NCBI RefSeq assembly: GCF_017813235.1
Contig: NZ_JAGISH010000003.1
Span: 171,571 to 235,570 of the forward strand
Source of the DNA: Sagittula salina
Lineage (GTDB): Bacteria > Pseudomonadota > Alphaproteobacteria > Rhodobacterales > Rhodobacteraceae
Length of the DNA: 64,000 nucleotides
Direction of reading: 5' to 3'
Every line of letters begins with the position of its first letter. Positions within the stretch are counted from its first letter, which is position 1. Shown piece after piece: positions 53,301 through 61,169 of the stretch. A model generated the notes under the pieces. It did no database searches, was not told the origin of the DNA, and worked only from the letters and a program-made list of their open reading frames with translations. The position numbers and the translations under genes were made by a program.

Positions 53301-54728
53301 CACCGCGTTGCCCGCCGCATCGGTGGAGGTGATCTCTGCCGTCGTCGCATAGGTGCCGGACGGCAGGTCCGTCGCCGCGAAGGTGGCGCTCCACGCGCCG
53401 CTGGCATCCGTCACCGCGCTTTGCGACTGCCCCTCGATCGTGACGACGACGGTCGATCCCGCCTGGCTGGTGCCAGTCAGGGTCACGCCCGCCGCGTGTT
53501 CGGCGGCGGAAATCAGGTCGTCCCCGGTCAACGGGCCGTTTGTCAGGGTCAAAGCGTTCACCGTGTCGATCTGCACGCTGTCGGTGACCACTGTGGCATT
53601 GCCGAAGGCGTCCACCGCCTCCAGGGTGAAATCGCGCGTGTACTCGCCCGCCTCGAACACCGTGTCGTCAAAGGTGAACGACCATTGGCCGCCCGCATCC
53701 ACCACGCCGGTTTCCGTTACCGTGCCGATGGTGATGGTCAGCGTGGCGCCCGGTTCGCCGGTGCCACCGATGGTAACCCCGCCCGCGTGCTCTGCCGCGT
53801 TGACGATCTCGGAAACCGAAACCGTACCGTCGGTGATGTCGATGGCCGGCGGCGTCGTGTCGATGACAAAGCTCGGCCCGTCCAGCACCGTCACGGTGCC
53901 ATCGGGATCGGTCACCGTCACGTCGACATCCGGGTAGCTGCCGTCCGCCGGGAAATCCGCCCCGGCAAAGATCACCTCCCACGTCCGGTCCGGCTGCGCC
54001 GTGGCCGTGACGGTCGCGCCGTCCAGCGTGATCTCCACCACCGAACCGGGGTTCGCCGTGCCGGTGACGACCACCTGCGCGGGGTCACTGCTGCTGATGT
54101 CAGATGAGGTCGCCGCCGCGTTCACCGTCGGCGCGACCCAGCCCGGGGTATTGTCGTCGCTGCCACTTCCGCCACCCACGCCCGCCAGCAGCGGCAGACC
54201 CAGCAGCGCGCCCAGCCCGCCACCGCCCACGCCGCCCAGCAGCGGCAGCGCCGCCAGCATGGTCGCGTTTTCCTCTTCGCCGTCCCAGGCGCCCGCCACC
54301 TGCGGCATCACCTTCGGTTCGTCGATAAAGATCAGCTGGTCCGAGGGACTCCACTTGCCCCAGCTTTCGGTCGGCCCGTACTGCGCAAAGAGCGCCCCGC
54401 CCTCCGCCTGCACAAAGCTTACCTCGTTCAGTTCGCCGTTGGCCGACAGGAACAGGCGGCTGTTGGCAGCGTTCGGCCCGTCGTTCGGCCCGTCGTTCGG
54501 CCCGTCGCCGCTGAAGTAGTTCTCCAGCACGATCACCCGGCCATCGGCGAGTGTGATCAGCAGGTCATTGGCCGCGCGATCATAGCCGCGCAAATCCGAC
54601 TGGCTGATATTGAGGGAAATGTCGTTGCCGTAGCCCGCGTCGAGAAGGAAGCCCTGCCCATCGCCGCCCACGGATCCGCGCTCCACCGCACCCGCACTGG
54701 TCCGGATCACGAAATCAATCGCGTTCAT
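50325..54728 (-). CDS. Large Bap-like type I-secreted adhesin with Ig-like repeats
   Basis: 1467 residues. The N-terminus is a BapA-type prefix (VIRTSAGAVERGSVGGDGQG; ISLNISQSDLRGYDRAAND; GPTESWGKWSPSDQLIF) followed by a Gly-rich hydrophobic stretch (LPLLGGVGGGGLGALLG), possibly a retention plug. Then come about 11 tandem Ig-like modules of ~100 residues, most containing INAAE-type and GTxEPG-type motifs and ending ATDAAGN. The C-terminal ~90 residues (TITEAQIKALSEASDTVAIL; VTITGAHAQG; ATLLIDDDI) resemble type I secretion signals. It should be a surface adhesin for biofilm or attachment, exported by the adjacent system. Confidence 0.9.
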   Translation of the reverse strand: MNAIDFVIRTSAGAVERGSVGGDGQGFLLDAGYGNDISLNISQSDLRGYDRAANDLLITLADGRVIVLENYFSGDGPNDGPNDGPNAANSRLFLSANGELNEVSFVQAEGGALFAQYGPTESWGKWSPSDQLIFIDEPKVMPQVAGAWDGEEENATMLAALPLLGGVGGGGLGALLGLPLLAGVGGGSGSDDNTPGWVAPTVNAAATSSDISSSDPAQVVVTGTANPGSVVEITLDGATVTATAQPDRTWEVIFAGADFPADGSYPDVDVTVTDPDGTVTVLDGPSFVIDTTPPAIDITDGTVSVSEIVNAAEHAGGVTIGGTGEPGATLTITIGTVTETGVVDAGGQWSFTFDDTVFEAGEYTRDFTLEAVDAFGNATVVTDSVQIDTVNALTLTNGPLTGDDLISAAEHAAGVTLTGTSQAGSTVVVTIEGQSQSAVTDASGAWSATFAATDLPSGTYATTAEITSTDAAGNAVTLSHVIDVDTEAAVSIDTGSVAGDGTVNAAEFAGQVTVNGTGEPGATILLESGLSALGTTTVAADGTWSLLVNPGLFDGAPGHSELGYASTLTVTSTDAAGNTTSVSGTVQVDTRVSLNPLIADADGTINAAERAAGLPVIGSAEAGAVIELTINGTVLTTTAAANGDWTMTVPAALIPEGVSTLTGIFTATDLAGNTAAQTLSMPVDTVTSVTMTTATVEGDGTINAVERADGVVLTGTTEAGASVIVTVNGTDYTASVTGTGWSVTLPAAAIPQGETTLAVAATSTDVVGNSATVNGVIDVDTVTRVAVNTAGVEGDGIINAAEHADGVTLRGTAEPGASVMVTLGSVSHAATVDAAGNWSANFSAAEIPTGERTLTVTARATDAAGNVETASGTVAVDTLVRDYGITSTPGGADGVLNATERATGLTLTGTTEPGSTVVLSLNGQLVNATVDASGNWTATYAASQLPSGETTATLTATATDLAGNAETLSRSIAVDTDPGNLTIDPTPIEGDDVVNFAEASDGVVITGTSDPGRWVDVTLHGVTHQVLTGANGRWSASFAASELTQGTYDAAITATITDPAGNTLTRTDSLRFDTEVQNFARQAGMVEVDDIINAGERVDGLTLTGTTEPGATVVVSYNGHAHTATVDATGNWSVDFAAGEIPEGEHLAQAVVETTDAAGNSAQTVVDFRVDTLVNTLDLSQPVTTDNVVNFAERAAGLTLTGDVEPGSTVQLVLNGATHVAVVDASGHWSVDIPAADLPSGTGTAPVTITATDAAGNSATVHEALAFDTQAPDTLTWIGDGRDANGDVDTVRITQTADDLFIGRFDGHAANPVVTEATVSDSYSIRGGTVLVNELTTPVSDGTHLVMATTDAAGNTSGAYLVTDEDTTNQVPMSDSIANALRQYNVDLIDLNYADNASLTITEAQIKALSEASDTVAILGNADDSVTITGAHAQGTHTEGSQVYNVFSLGDATLLIDDDITNVLGVV
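54471..54506 (-). repeat. Three perfect 12-bp tandem repeats in the adhesin prefix
   Basis: GTTCGGCCCGTC occurs three times in a row and encodes a GDGPNDGPNDGPN-type stretch. Unit length is a multiple of three, so copy-number changes would stay in frame. Confidence 0.8.
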
Positions 54729-54915
54729 GCCTATACCGCTCTACCACTGTGTCCGCCGGTTTTTTTGTATTTGGCAGACTTATTGCTCTGTGGATTGCTT
54801 ACCGCATTGTCGCCACATTCGCTAGGATGAAATTGGATACGACAGCGCGTGACGGGGCTTTCAGCCGCGTCAACACGAGATCGGTGGCGGATTGTGGCAA
54901 AAATGTGGCGATTTT

Positions 54916-54931
54916 GTTAACCTTGGTTAAC
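54916..54931. promoter_or_regulatory. GTTAACC-TT-GGTTAAC palindrome upstream of the adhesin gene
   Basis: A perfect 7-bp inverted repeat about 190 bases upstream of the adhesin start and just past the 3' end of the Gfo/Idh gene. It also reads TTAA-N6-TTAA, one base shorter than the TTAA-N7-TTAA site known for the cell-cycle regulator CtrA. The 213-bp gap (54729-54941) otherwise shows no gene and is AT-richer than its surroundings. Confidence 0.35.
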
Positions 54932-54941
54932 GCTCCGGGGG

Positions 54942-56048
54942 TTACCGGAAATTCACCGCTTGCCCACAGACTGCCGAAGCCTGCGCCGCAAGCCCCATCT
55001 GCACCGCTTTCATGCCGTCCGCAAGGGTTACGTCGCAGTCACCCATACCGCGCACCATGCGCAGGAACCTCTGGTGCTGGTAGAACGTCGCGCCGTTGTG
55101 GTCCCCCGCCTCAAGCAGAAGCGGGTCCACCGGGATCTCCAGCACCCGCGGCCCCCGCGGCGTGCGCGGGCTGACGATCACCTGCGGCACCGGCGGCGCG
55201 CCCAGCGCTTGCGGCCAGAACCGCCCCGGCCCCGGCACCCGCGCCTCGATCTTGCCATCCGGCCCAACGGCGGACAGCTCCTCCTGATACTCCGATCCTT
55301 CGGCGTACATGCACAGCTCCAGCATCGCCCGCGCGCCGTTCTCGAAATCGACGATCACGTAGCCACTGTCCCAGATGTCCGGCGCCTCCCCGTCGTAGCA
55401 TTCGTCCAGATGGTTCACCACCTGCCCCGCACTGGCCATGAACCGCACCGGTTCCGACTTCAGGCACAGGCGCATGAGATCGAAGAAGTGGCAGCACTTC
55501 TCAACCAGCGTGCCCCCGGTGTTGCGGTTGAAACGGTTCCAGTTGCCGACCTTCGGCAGAAAGGGAAAGCGGTGTTCGCGGATCGTCAGCATCTTCACCC
55601 CGCCGGTGGCGCGCTCCAGTTCGGACAGGAACACCGCGATGGGTGGCATGTAGCGGTACTCCATCGCCACCCAGATCGGCGCCGGATACGTGTCGGCGAT
55701 GCGCGCCACGCGGTCGGCGTCGGCGGGATCGGTGAACAGCGGCTTTTCCAGCAACAGCGGCAGAGGGCGCGTTCGCGCGATGCGCTCAAGCTGATCGACA
55801 TGCAGGTGATTGGGGCTGGCAACCAGCAGCGCATCCAGATCCTGCCGCGCCAGCAGCGCATCCAGATCCGTCACCAGCGACGCCCCCGGCACCATCAGCC
55901 GGGCCGCGCCTGCCATCAACTCCGACGGGTCATGGATCGCCGCCACCCGCGCGCCCTCCAGCAGGGCGATGTTTCGCAGGTGCTCCTGCCCCATCATGCC
56001 GCAGCCGATCACGCCGTAACGGATCACATCGGTGCCAAGATCCTTCAT
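54942..56048 (-). CDS. Gfo/Idh/MocA-family oxidoreductase
   Basis: 368 residues. NAD(P)-binding N-terminus (YGVIGCGMMGQEHLRNIALL), the family motif EKPLF with the catalytic Lys near residue 100, and a C-terminal domain including NTGGTLVEKCCHFFDLMRL. These enzymes act on sugars or cyclitols. It is 10 bases downstream of the GntR gene on the same strand, so the two form an operon divergent from the sulfonate-monooxygenase operon. Substrate unknown, perhaps a sugar or inositol derivative related to that pathway. Confidence 0.9.
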   Translation of the reverse strand: MKDLGTDVIRYGVIGCGMMGQEHLRNIALLEGARVAAIHDPSELMAGAARLMVPGASLVTDLDALLARQDLDALLVASPNHLHVDQLERIARTRPLPLLLEKPLFTDPADADRVARIADTYPAPIWVAMEYRYMPPIAVFLSELERATGGVKMLTIREHRFPFLPKVGNWNRFNRNTGGTLVEKCCHFFDLMRLCLKSEPVRFMASAGQVVNHLDECYDGEAPDIWDSGYVIVDFENGARAMLELCMYAEGSEYQEELSAVGPDGKIEARVPGPGRFWPQALGAPPVPQVIVSPRTPRGPRVLEIPVDPLLLEAGDHNGATFYQHQRFLRMVRGMGDCDVTLADGMKAVQMGLAAQASAVCGQAVNFR

Positions 56049-56058
56049 GCCGGATCAC

Positions 56059-56760
56059 TCATTTCAGGCGCGCCACGTAGGTCGCCACACTGGTATCGAT
56101 CCATCCGCGCGACACCTCCGCCCGCCGCCCCTCGTGATCGAAACTGATCCGCGTCGCGCACAGCGTCGGCGTGCCGGGCGCCAGCCCGTAGACCTGTGGC
56201 GCCCAGTCGGGAACCGGGGCCACGCCCATACGGTCCTCCACCCGGTGGATCGTCAGCCCCAGCTTCTCGCGGTAATAGAGGTACAGGGACTCCGACAGGT
56301 CCTCCCGCGACAGCCGCCTGACGTAAGAGGCATCGAGCCACACCTCTTCGAGGATCGCGGGCACCTTGTTCAGCCGCCGCAGCCGACGGATGCGATGCGC
56401 CCGGTCGGAGGTCCCGAACGGAGGCAGGTCGGCGGGTTTTTCCAGCGTCGCCACGTCCAGCACCTGCGCCGTGGGCAGCCCGCCGCCCTCCAGCAGTTCC
56501 ACCCGGAAGAAAGCATAGACCGCCTGCACGTCCGCCTGCGCCCGGATGTAGTTGCCCGACCCCTGCACCCGCTCCAGCAGGCCCTTCTCCACCAGCTGTT
56601 CCAGCGCCTTCCGCAACGTGCCGACAGAGATCCCCAGCCGCGCGGCGTAGTCCCGTTCGGGCGGCAGCCGCTCGCCGTCCGCCAGCCGCCCGGCGTTGAT
56701 TTCCCGGATCAGCATTTCGCTGATCTGCAGGTACAGCGGCAGGGCATGGCGGTCGGTCAT
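56059..56760 (-). CDS. GntR-family (HutC subfamily) transcriptional regulator
   Basis: 233 residues from MTDRHALPLYLQIS. Winged-helix DNA-binding domain (INAGRLADGERLPPERDYAA; LGISVGTLRKALEQLVEKGL) followed by a UTRA effector domain (VQAVYAFFRVELLEGGGLPT...RVEDRMGVAPVPDW in parts). HutC-type regulators usually sense a metabolite of the operon they flank. A longer start at 56787 is possible but has no ribosome site. Likely controls the divergent operon and itself. Confidence 0.92.
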   Translation of the reverse strand: MTDRHALPLYLQISEMLIREINAGRLADGERLPPERDYAARLGISVGTLRKALEQLVEKGLLERVQGSGNYIRAQADVQAVYAFFRVELLEGGGLPTAQVLDVATLEKPADLPPFGTSDRAHRIRRLRRLNKVPAILEEVWLDASYVRRLSREDLSESLYLYYREKLGLTIHRVEDRMGVAPVPDWAPQVYGLAPGTPTLCATRISFDHEGRRAEVSRGWIDTSVATYVARLK

Positions 56761-56785
56761 CGGCGCAGGTGTCCCGAAAATGCAC

Positions 56786-56802
56786 ATTGATACACCATTG
56801 AT
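56786..56802. promoter_or_regulatory. Direct repeat ATTGAT with 11-bp period between divergent operons
   Basis: ATTGATACACCATTGAT places two identical 6-mers one helical turn apart in the 95-bp gap between the gntR start and the monooxygenase start. It is a plausible binding site for the adjacent GntR protein. Confidence 0.4.
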
Positions 56803-56855
56803 CTACCCGGTTTCCGCAGCTAAGCAATATGGAAAATGCAGTGCGAGGACCTGAC

Positions 56856-58010
56856 ATGACCGTGGTTCCCATCACCTCCCCCGATCTGGATGCCGCAGAG
56901 GTGTCATGGTTCGCGGCGCTCTGCTCGGACGATTACGAATACCTCGGAGTCCCTGAGGGCCGGTTAAGATCGTCCTGGGCGCATTGCTCCTCTCTCGTGC
57001 GGGAGGCAGAGGCGCAGGGCTTCCGCAATATCCTGTGCCCGTCCTCCTATCAGGTCGGGCAGGACACGCTGTCCTTTGTCGCGGGCTGCGCGCCGATCAC
57101 CGATCGGATCAACATGCTGGCCGCCGTGCGCTGCGGCGAGATGCAGCCGATCATGCTGGCGCGCACCATCGCCACGCTGGACCACATGCTGCAGGGGCGG
57201 CTGACGGTGAATGTCATTTCCTCGGATTTTCCGGGGGAAAAGGCCGACAGCGCCTTCCGCTATCAGCGCTCGCGCGAGGTGGTGGAGATCCTGAAACAGG
57301 CCTGGACCCGCGATCAGATCGACTTCGAGGGCGAGGTCTACCAGTTCCACGGGCTGACCACCGATCCGGTCAGGCCGTATCAGACGGGTGGGCCGCTGCT
57401 CTACTTCGGTGGCTACTCTCCCGCCGCGCTGGAGCTGTGCGGCCAGCACTGCGACGTCTACCTCATGTGGCCCGAACCGAAGAACCAGATCGCGGAACGC
57501 ATGAAGGCGGTGAATTCCGTGGCGGACCGTTACGGGCGCACCCTCGACTACGGGTTGCGCGTGCACGTCATCGTGCGCGACACAGAGGCCGAGGCCCGCG
57601 AGTGGGCGGAGCACATCACCTCGAAGCTCGACGACGAGATGGGCCGCCTGATCCGCGACCGTGCGCTGGATTCGGGATCGCTGGGCGTGGCGCATCAGGC
57701 CCGCGCGCGGGATCTGGCTGATCAATACGGCTACGTCGAACCCCACCTCTGGACCGGCATCGGCCGCGCACGGTCGGGCTGCGGCGCGGCCATCGTGGGA
57801 TCGACCGACCAGGTGCTTTCGGAACTTCGGGCCTATCAGCGCATGGGCATCCGCGCCTTCATCCTCTCGGGCTACCCGCATCACGACGAATGCCGCCATT
57901 TCGGCCGCCGCGTCCTGCCGGAGATGAAAACCTGTTCCCTTCCGCAGGCCTATGGCAGGGTGCCGCAGGAACCACCCGCCACGCCGCTTGCCGAAGGACC
58001 CCGCCGATGA
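56856..58010 (+). CDS. SsuD-like flavin-dependent sulfonate monooxygenase
   Basis: Luciferase-like monooxygenase expected to use FMNH2 and O2 to break a C-S bond. 384 residues from the ATG at 56856 with GAGG upstream. Arg235, His237, Arg306 and Tyr340 sit where E. coli SsuD has (from memory) Arg226, His228, Arg297 and Tyr331: all four share the same +9 offset, which strongly supports a sulfonate substrate. The SsuD Cys54 position is Ser63. The final GYPHHDECRHFGRRVLPEM is typical of the family. Followed by an AKR (ATGA overlap) and a flavin reductase that would supply FMNH2. Confidence 0.9.
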   Translation: MTVVPITSPDLDAAEVSWFAALCSDDYEYLGVPEGRLRSSWAHCSSLVREAEAQGFRNILCPSSYQVGQDTLSFVAGCAPITDRINMLAAVRCGEMQPIMLARTIATLDHMLQGRLTVNVISSDFPGEKADSAFRYQRSREVVEILKQAWTRDQIDFEGEVYQFHGLTTDPVRPYQTGGPLLYFGGYSPAALELCGQHCDVYLMWPEPKNQIAERMKAVNSVADRYGRTLDYGLRVHVIVRDTEAEAREWAEHITSKLDDEMGRLIRDRALDSGSLGVAHQARARDLADQYGYVEPHLWTGIGRARSGCGAAIVGSTDQVLSELRAYQRMGIRAFILSGYPHHDECRHFGRRVLPEMKTCSLPQAYGRVPQEPPATPLAEGPRR

Positions 58011-58906
58011 CCATGGACATGGACCGCGTCCAACTGACCGATGACGTCACCCTCTCCCGCCTCGTCTACGGCATGTGGCGGCTGGGCGACGACCGGGACA
58101 CCTCGCCGGAGCACGTCAGGGCAAAGATCGAAAGCTGCCTCGATCAGGGCATCACCACGCTGGACCAGGCCGACATCTACGGCGGCTACATGGCGGAGGA
58201 GATCCTCGGCAACGCCCTGACACCCGCGCTGCGGAACCAGGTCGAAATCGTCACAAAATGCGACATCGTCGCCCCCGCCGGCCGCCACGCCGCCGCCCGC
58301 GTCAAACACTACGACACCACGCGCAAGCACATCCGCCAGTCGGTCGACGCCTCGCTCAGACTGATGAAGACCGACCGCATCGACCTGCTGCTCATCCACC
58401 GCCCCGACCCGCTGATGGACCATCACGAGACCGGGCAGACGCTTGACGACCTCGTGAACGCGGGCAAGGTCCGCGCCGTGGGCGTGTCGAACTTCCGCCC
58501 CTGGGATTGGGACCTGCTGCAATCCGCCATGGACAGCGACCTCGCCACCAACCAGATCGAAATCTCGCTCTCCCACCACCAGCCGATGACCAACGGCGAC
58601 CTCGCCTTTCACCAGCGCCTGAACCATGCCGTCATGGCATGGTCGCCGCTGGGCGGCGGCAGCCTCTTTGCCGAATCCTCCGCCCCGCTGCGCGATCGCC
58701 TGAACCGCATCGCACAGGAGCAGGACACCGACGCCGCCGCCGTGGCCGTCGCCTGGCTGCTGCGCCACCCGGCGACGATCCTGCCCGTGCTTGGCACCAA
58801 CACCCTGTCGCGCATCGCCACCATATCGGACGCCGCCCGCGTGCAGATCGACCGCCAGACGTGGTTCGAGCTATATACCCTCGCCCTTGGGCATGAGGTG
58901 CCCTAA
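58007..58906 (+). CDS. Aldo/keto reductase
   Basis: 299 residues. Full AKR tetrad: Asp in TTLDQADIYGGYMAEE, Tyr in the same segment, Lys in EIVTKCD and His in LLLIHRPDP. NADPH-binding end: HPATILPVLGTNTLSR. The start overlaps the monooxygenase stop. In sulfoquinovose monooxygenase pathways the analogous AKR (SmoB) reduces the 6-oxo-sugar left after desulfonation; this gene order matches that role, but the substrate here is not known. Confidence 0.9.
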   Translation: MTMDMDRVQLTDDVTLSRLVYGMWRLGDDRDTSPEHVRAKIESCLDQGITTLDQADIYGGYMAEEILGNALTPALRNQVEIVTKCDIVAPAGRHAAARVKHYDTTRKHIRQSVDASLRLMKTDRIDLLLIHRPDPLMDHHETGQTLDDLVNAGKVRAVGVSNFRPWDWDLLQSAMDSDLATNQIEISLSHHQPMTNGDLAFHQRLNHAVMAWSPLGGGSLFAESSAPLRDRLNRIAQEQDTDAAAVAVAWLLRHPATILPVLGTNTLSRIATISDAARVQIDRQTWFELYTLALGHEVP

Positions 58907-58915
58907 GTCAGGCGC

Positions 58916-59419
58916 ATGACAGAGGCACATGTCTTCAACCCCGCCGACGCCGATCCCCGCGCCTTCCGCGACGCGCTGGGGCGCTTCGCGACGGGCGTCT
59001 GCGTGGTTACCTGCGCCACGCCGGACGGGCCGCTCGGGATCACCGCGAACAGTTTTGCCAGCGTCTCGCTCGATCCGCCGCTGGTGCTGTGGTCGCCCGC
59101 CCGGCGCTCCTACCGCTACCCGCATTTCCGCGCCGCGAAACGTTTTGCCATCCACGTCATGGGGCACGAACAATCCGCCATCTGCCAGGGCTTCGCCCGC
59201 GACGGCGCCGCCTTTGCGGGGCTGGACCTGACCCACGACGACCACGGCACCCCCCTGATCGAGGGCTGCCTGTCGCGCTTCGAATGCACGCAGGAGGCCG
59301 CGCACGAGGCCGGGGACCACACCATCCTCGTGGGCCACGTCCACCGCGTCACCACCCGCGACGGCGCCCCGCTGCTGTTCCACGCCGGTTTCTACGGACG
59401 CCTTGCGGACCCGGACTGA
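58916..59419 (+). CDS. Flavin reductase family protein
   Basis: 167 residues of the flavin-reductase-like split barrel: GRFATGVCVVTCATPDGPLG, ITANSFASVSLDPPLVLWSP, then FAIHVMGHEQSAICQGFA. Expected to supply reduced flavin (using NADH or NADPH) to the two-component monooxygenase encoded two genes upstream. It starts 9 bases after the AKR stop. The following 225-bp gap has no gene; a TTGATCAA palindrome near 59628-59635 lies close to the peroxidase start. Confidence 0.92.
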   Translation: MTEAHVFNPADADPRAFRDALGRFATGVCVVTCATPDGPLGITANSFASVSLDPPLVLWSPARRSYRYPHFRAAKRFAIHVMGHEQSAICQGFARDGAAFAGLDLTHDDHGTPLIEGCLSRFECTQEAAHEAGDHTILVGHVHRVTTRDGAPLLFHAGFYGRLADPD

Positions 59420-59644
59420 GACCAACCCTGACGCCACGGCATCCCGCGGCGCGACTCCTGCCGAATCGCCGGACACCCCGTTCAGATCCCGCCTTCGGAA
59501 TTCCTTCCCGGAATCCGCAGGCAATTGGGCCCATTCTGTGGAGAACCTCCAAAAACGGGTAGGAAATCTAATACTTGCCAAGACCCTCCCACAGGATCAC
59601 ATTTCAGTCAGAAGCATTTCTCTTTACTTGATCAAAGGTCTGCC

Positions 59645-60988
59645 ATGCCCTTGATGCGCATTTTAAAGAGCCGCTTCGCCTCGCTGCCGCCATTTGTCTG
59701 CGCGGTGGCCGTGATCTTCGGATCCGGGGCGAGTGCGGACACCATGACCGCCGGGGATTTTCTGCCGGTCGAGGCCGCACAGACCCGTCTGGGACAATTG
59801 CTGTTCTATGACAAGATCCTGTCGGGCAACCTCAACATCAGCTGCGCCACCTGCCACCATCACAGCCTGAACGGCACCGACGGCGTCAGCCTTGGCCTGG
59901 GCGAGGGTGGCTACGGGCTCGGTCCCGACCGCCTTTCCGGGCTGGTTGGCACCACCCGCGTGCAGGAACGCGTGCCTCGCAACGCGCCCGCGCTGTGGAA
60001 CGTCGGGCACAAGACCCGCTCAGTCATGTTCCACGATGGCCGGGTGGAGGCCGATCCCGCGCAACCCTCCGGCTTCCGCACCCCGGCAAGGGACCAGACG
60101 CCTCTGGGGCTCAACTCCATCGTCGCGGCGCAGGCGCTGTTTCCGCCCACCTCCGCCACAGAAATGCGCGGCAGCGCGAACGACAACGAGGTGGCGCAGG
60201 CCTTCACCCGCAGCTTCACCGAAGGCTGGGAGGCACTCGCCGCCCGCGTCCGTGCCAAGCCCGCCTACGAAACCGCCTTCCGCATCGCCTTTCCGCATGT
60301 GCGCCGCGCCGAAGACATCACCATAGTCGAGATCGTCAATGCCATCGCGGCGTTCGAAATGTCGGAATGGCAAAGCTTTGACAGCCCCTACGACGACTAC
60401 GTGACGGCAGGCGTGCCGCTGGACCCGCTGGCCGAACGGGGCCGTCAGCTGTTTTTCGGCGACGCGGGCTGCGCCTCCTGCCACAGCGGACCGCTGTTCA
60501 CCGATCAGAACTATTACGCGGCGGGTGTGCCGCAATTCGGCCCCGGCCGCAGGTTTCCGGGCAATGATCTGCCGGTGGACATGGGCCGGATGGAAACGAC
60601 GCGCAATCCCGCCGACGCCTACAAGTTCCGCGTGCCCTCGCTGCGCAACGTGGCGCTGACGGGTCCATGGGGGCACAACGGGGCCTACAGCAACCTGCGC
60701 GACATGATCCGCCATATGTGCGATCCGGTGACGACGCGGGCGAACTGGACGCCGGGCATGGCGCGACTGCCCGACGTGCCATGGCTGTCAAAGGACGATT
60801 TTACCGTGGTCTCGCTGGCGGACGAACAGGCCCGGCAGGCCGCCGTTCTGGACATCACCCCGGTGGAGATGGTGGAGGCGGACATCGACGCACTGGAGGC
60901 GTTCCTGAACAGCCTCACCGGCAAGACCGCCCTCACCCGCCCGCTGGGCCGCCCGGATCACGTCCCCTCCGGCCTGCCGGTGGACTGA
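59645..60988 (+). CDS. Di-heme cytochrome c peroxidase (MauG/CcpA family)
   Basis: Periplasmic enzyme reducing hydrogen peroxide or oxidising a protein/organic substrate. 447 residues with a signal peptide (FVCAVAVIFGSGASA). Two c-type heme sites: CATCH at Cys67-His71 and CASCH at Cys276-His280. Conserved surrounding parts: PRNAPALWNVG, MFHDGRVE and RNVALTGPWGHNGAYSNL, where the distal ligand of the family lies. Peroxidase versus MauG-like activity cannot be separated by eye. Single gene, followed by a hairpin. Confidence 0.93.
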   Translation: MPLMRILKSRFASLPPFVCAVAVIFGSGASADTMTAGDFLPVEAAQTRLGQLLFYDKILSGNLNISCATCHHHSLNGTDGVSLGLGEGGYGLGPDRLSGLVGTTRVQERVPRNAPALWNVGHKTRSVMFHDGRVEADPAQPSGFRTPARDQTPLGLNSIVAAQALFPPTSATEMRGSANDNEVAQAFTRSFTEGWEALAARVRAKPAYETAFRIAFPHVRRAEDITIVEIVNAIAAFEMSEWQSFDSPYDDYVTAGVPLDPLAERGRQLFFGDAGCASCHSGPLFTDQNYYAAGVPQFGPGRRFPGNDLPVDMGRMETTRNPADAYKFRVPSLRNVALTGPWGHNGAYSNLRDMIRHMCDPVTTRANWTPGMARLPDVPWLSKDDFTVVSLADEQARQAAVLDITPVEMVEADIDALEAFLNSLTGKTALTRPLGRPDHVPSGLPVD

Positions 60989-61006
60989 GGCGCGGAACGA
61001 AAGAAC

Positions 61007-61024
61007 GGCGCCTCGCGGGGCGCC
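61007..61024 (+). terminator. Hairpin after the di-heme peroxidase
   Basis: GGCGCC, loop TCGCGG, GGCGCC, followed by TCTTAT. A short, all-GC stem 18 bases after the stop codon. Confidence 0.6.
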
Positions 61025-61169
61025 TCTTATCGGTTCCGATTGGCCGCATCGATCCGGGGGTCCGGTTCCCCGCCGGGAGGTCGCCCCGGAAACCGGAACC
61101 GCTTCCGCCGCACCCCGCGATGGCGGCCCATGCCGCTGAAGCGCGGCCGGTACCGCACGCCCCTCCGAT

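Noticed and set aside
50943..54107. A 1054-codon Arg/His-rich frame opposite the adhesin
   Set aside because: It mirrors the adhesin repeats and has no recognisable domain; the opposite strand reads as Ig-like modules with a secretion signal.
50325..54728. DNA-level repeats of the adhesin as a CRISPR-like or satellite array
   Set aside because: The ~300-bp periodicity is explained by protein-coding Ig-like modules that have diverged at the DNA level.
59626..59637. TTGATCAA upstream of the di-heme peroxidase as an FnrL site
   Set aside because: FNR-type sites need TTGAT-N4-ATCAA; the four central bases are missing.
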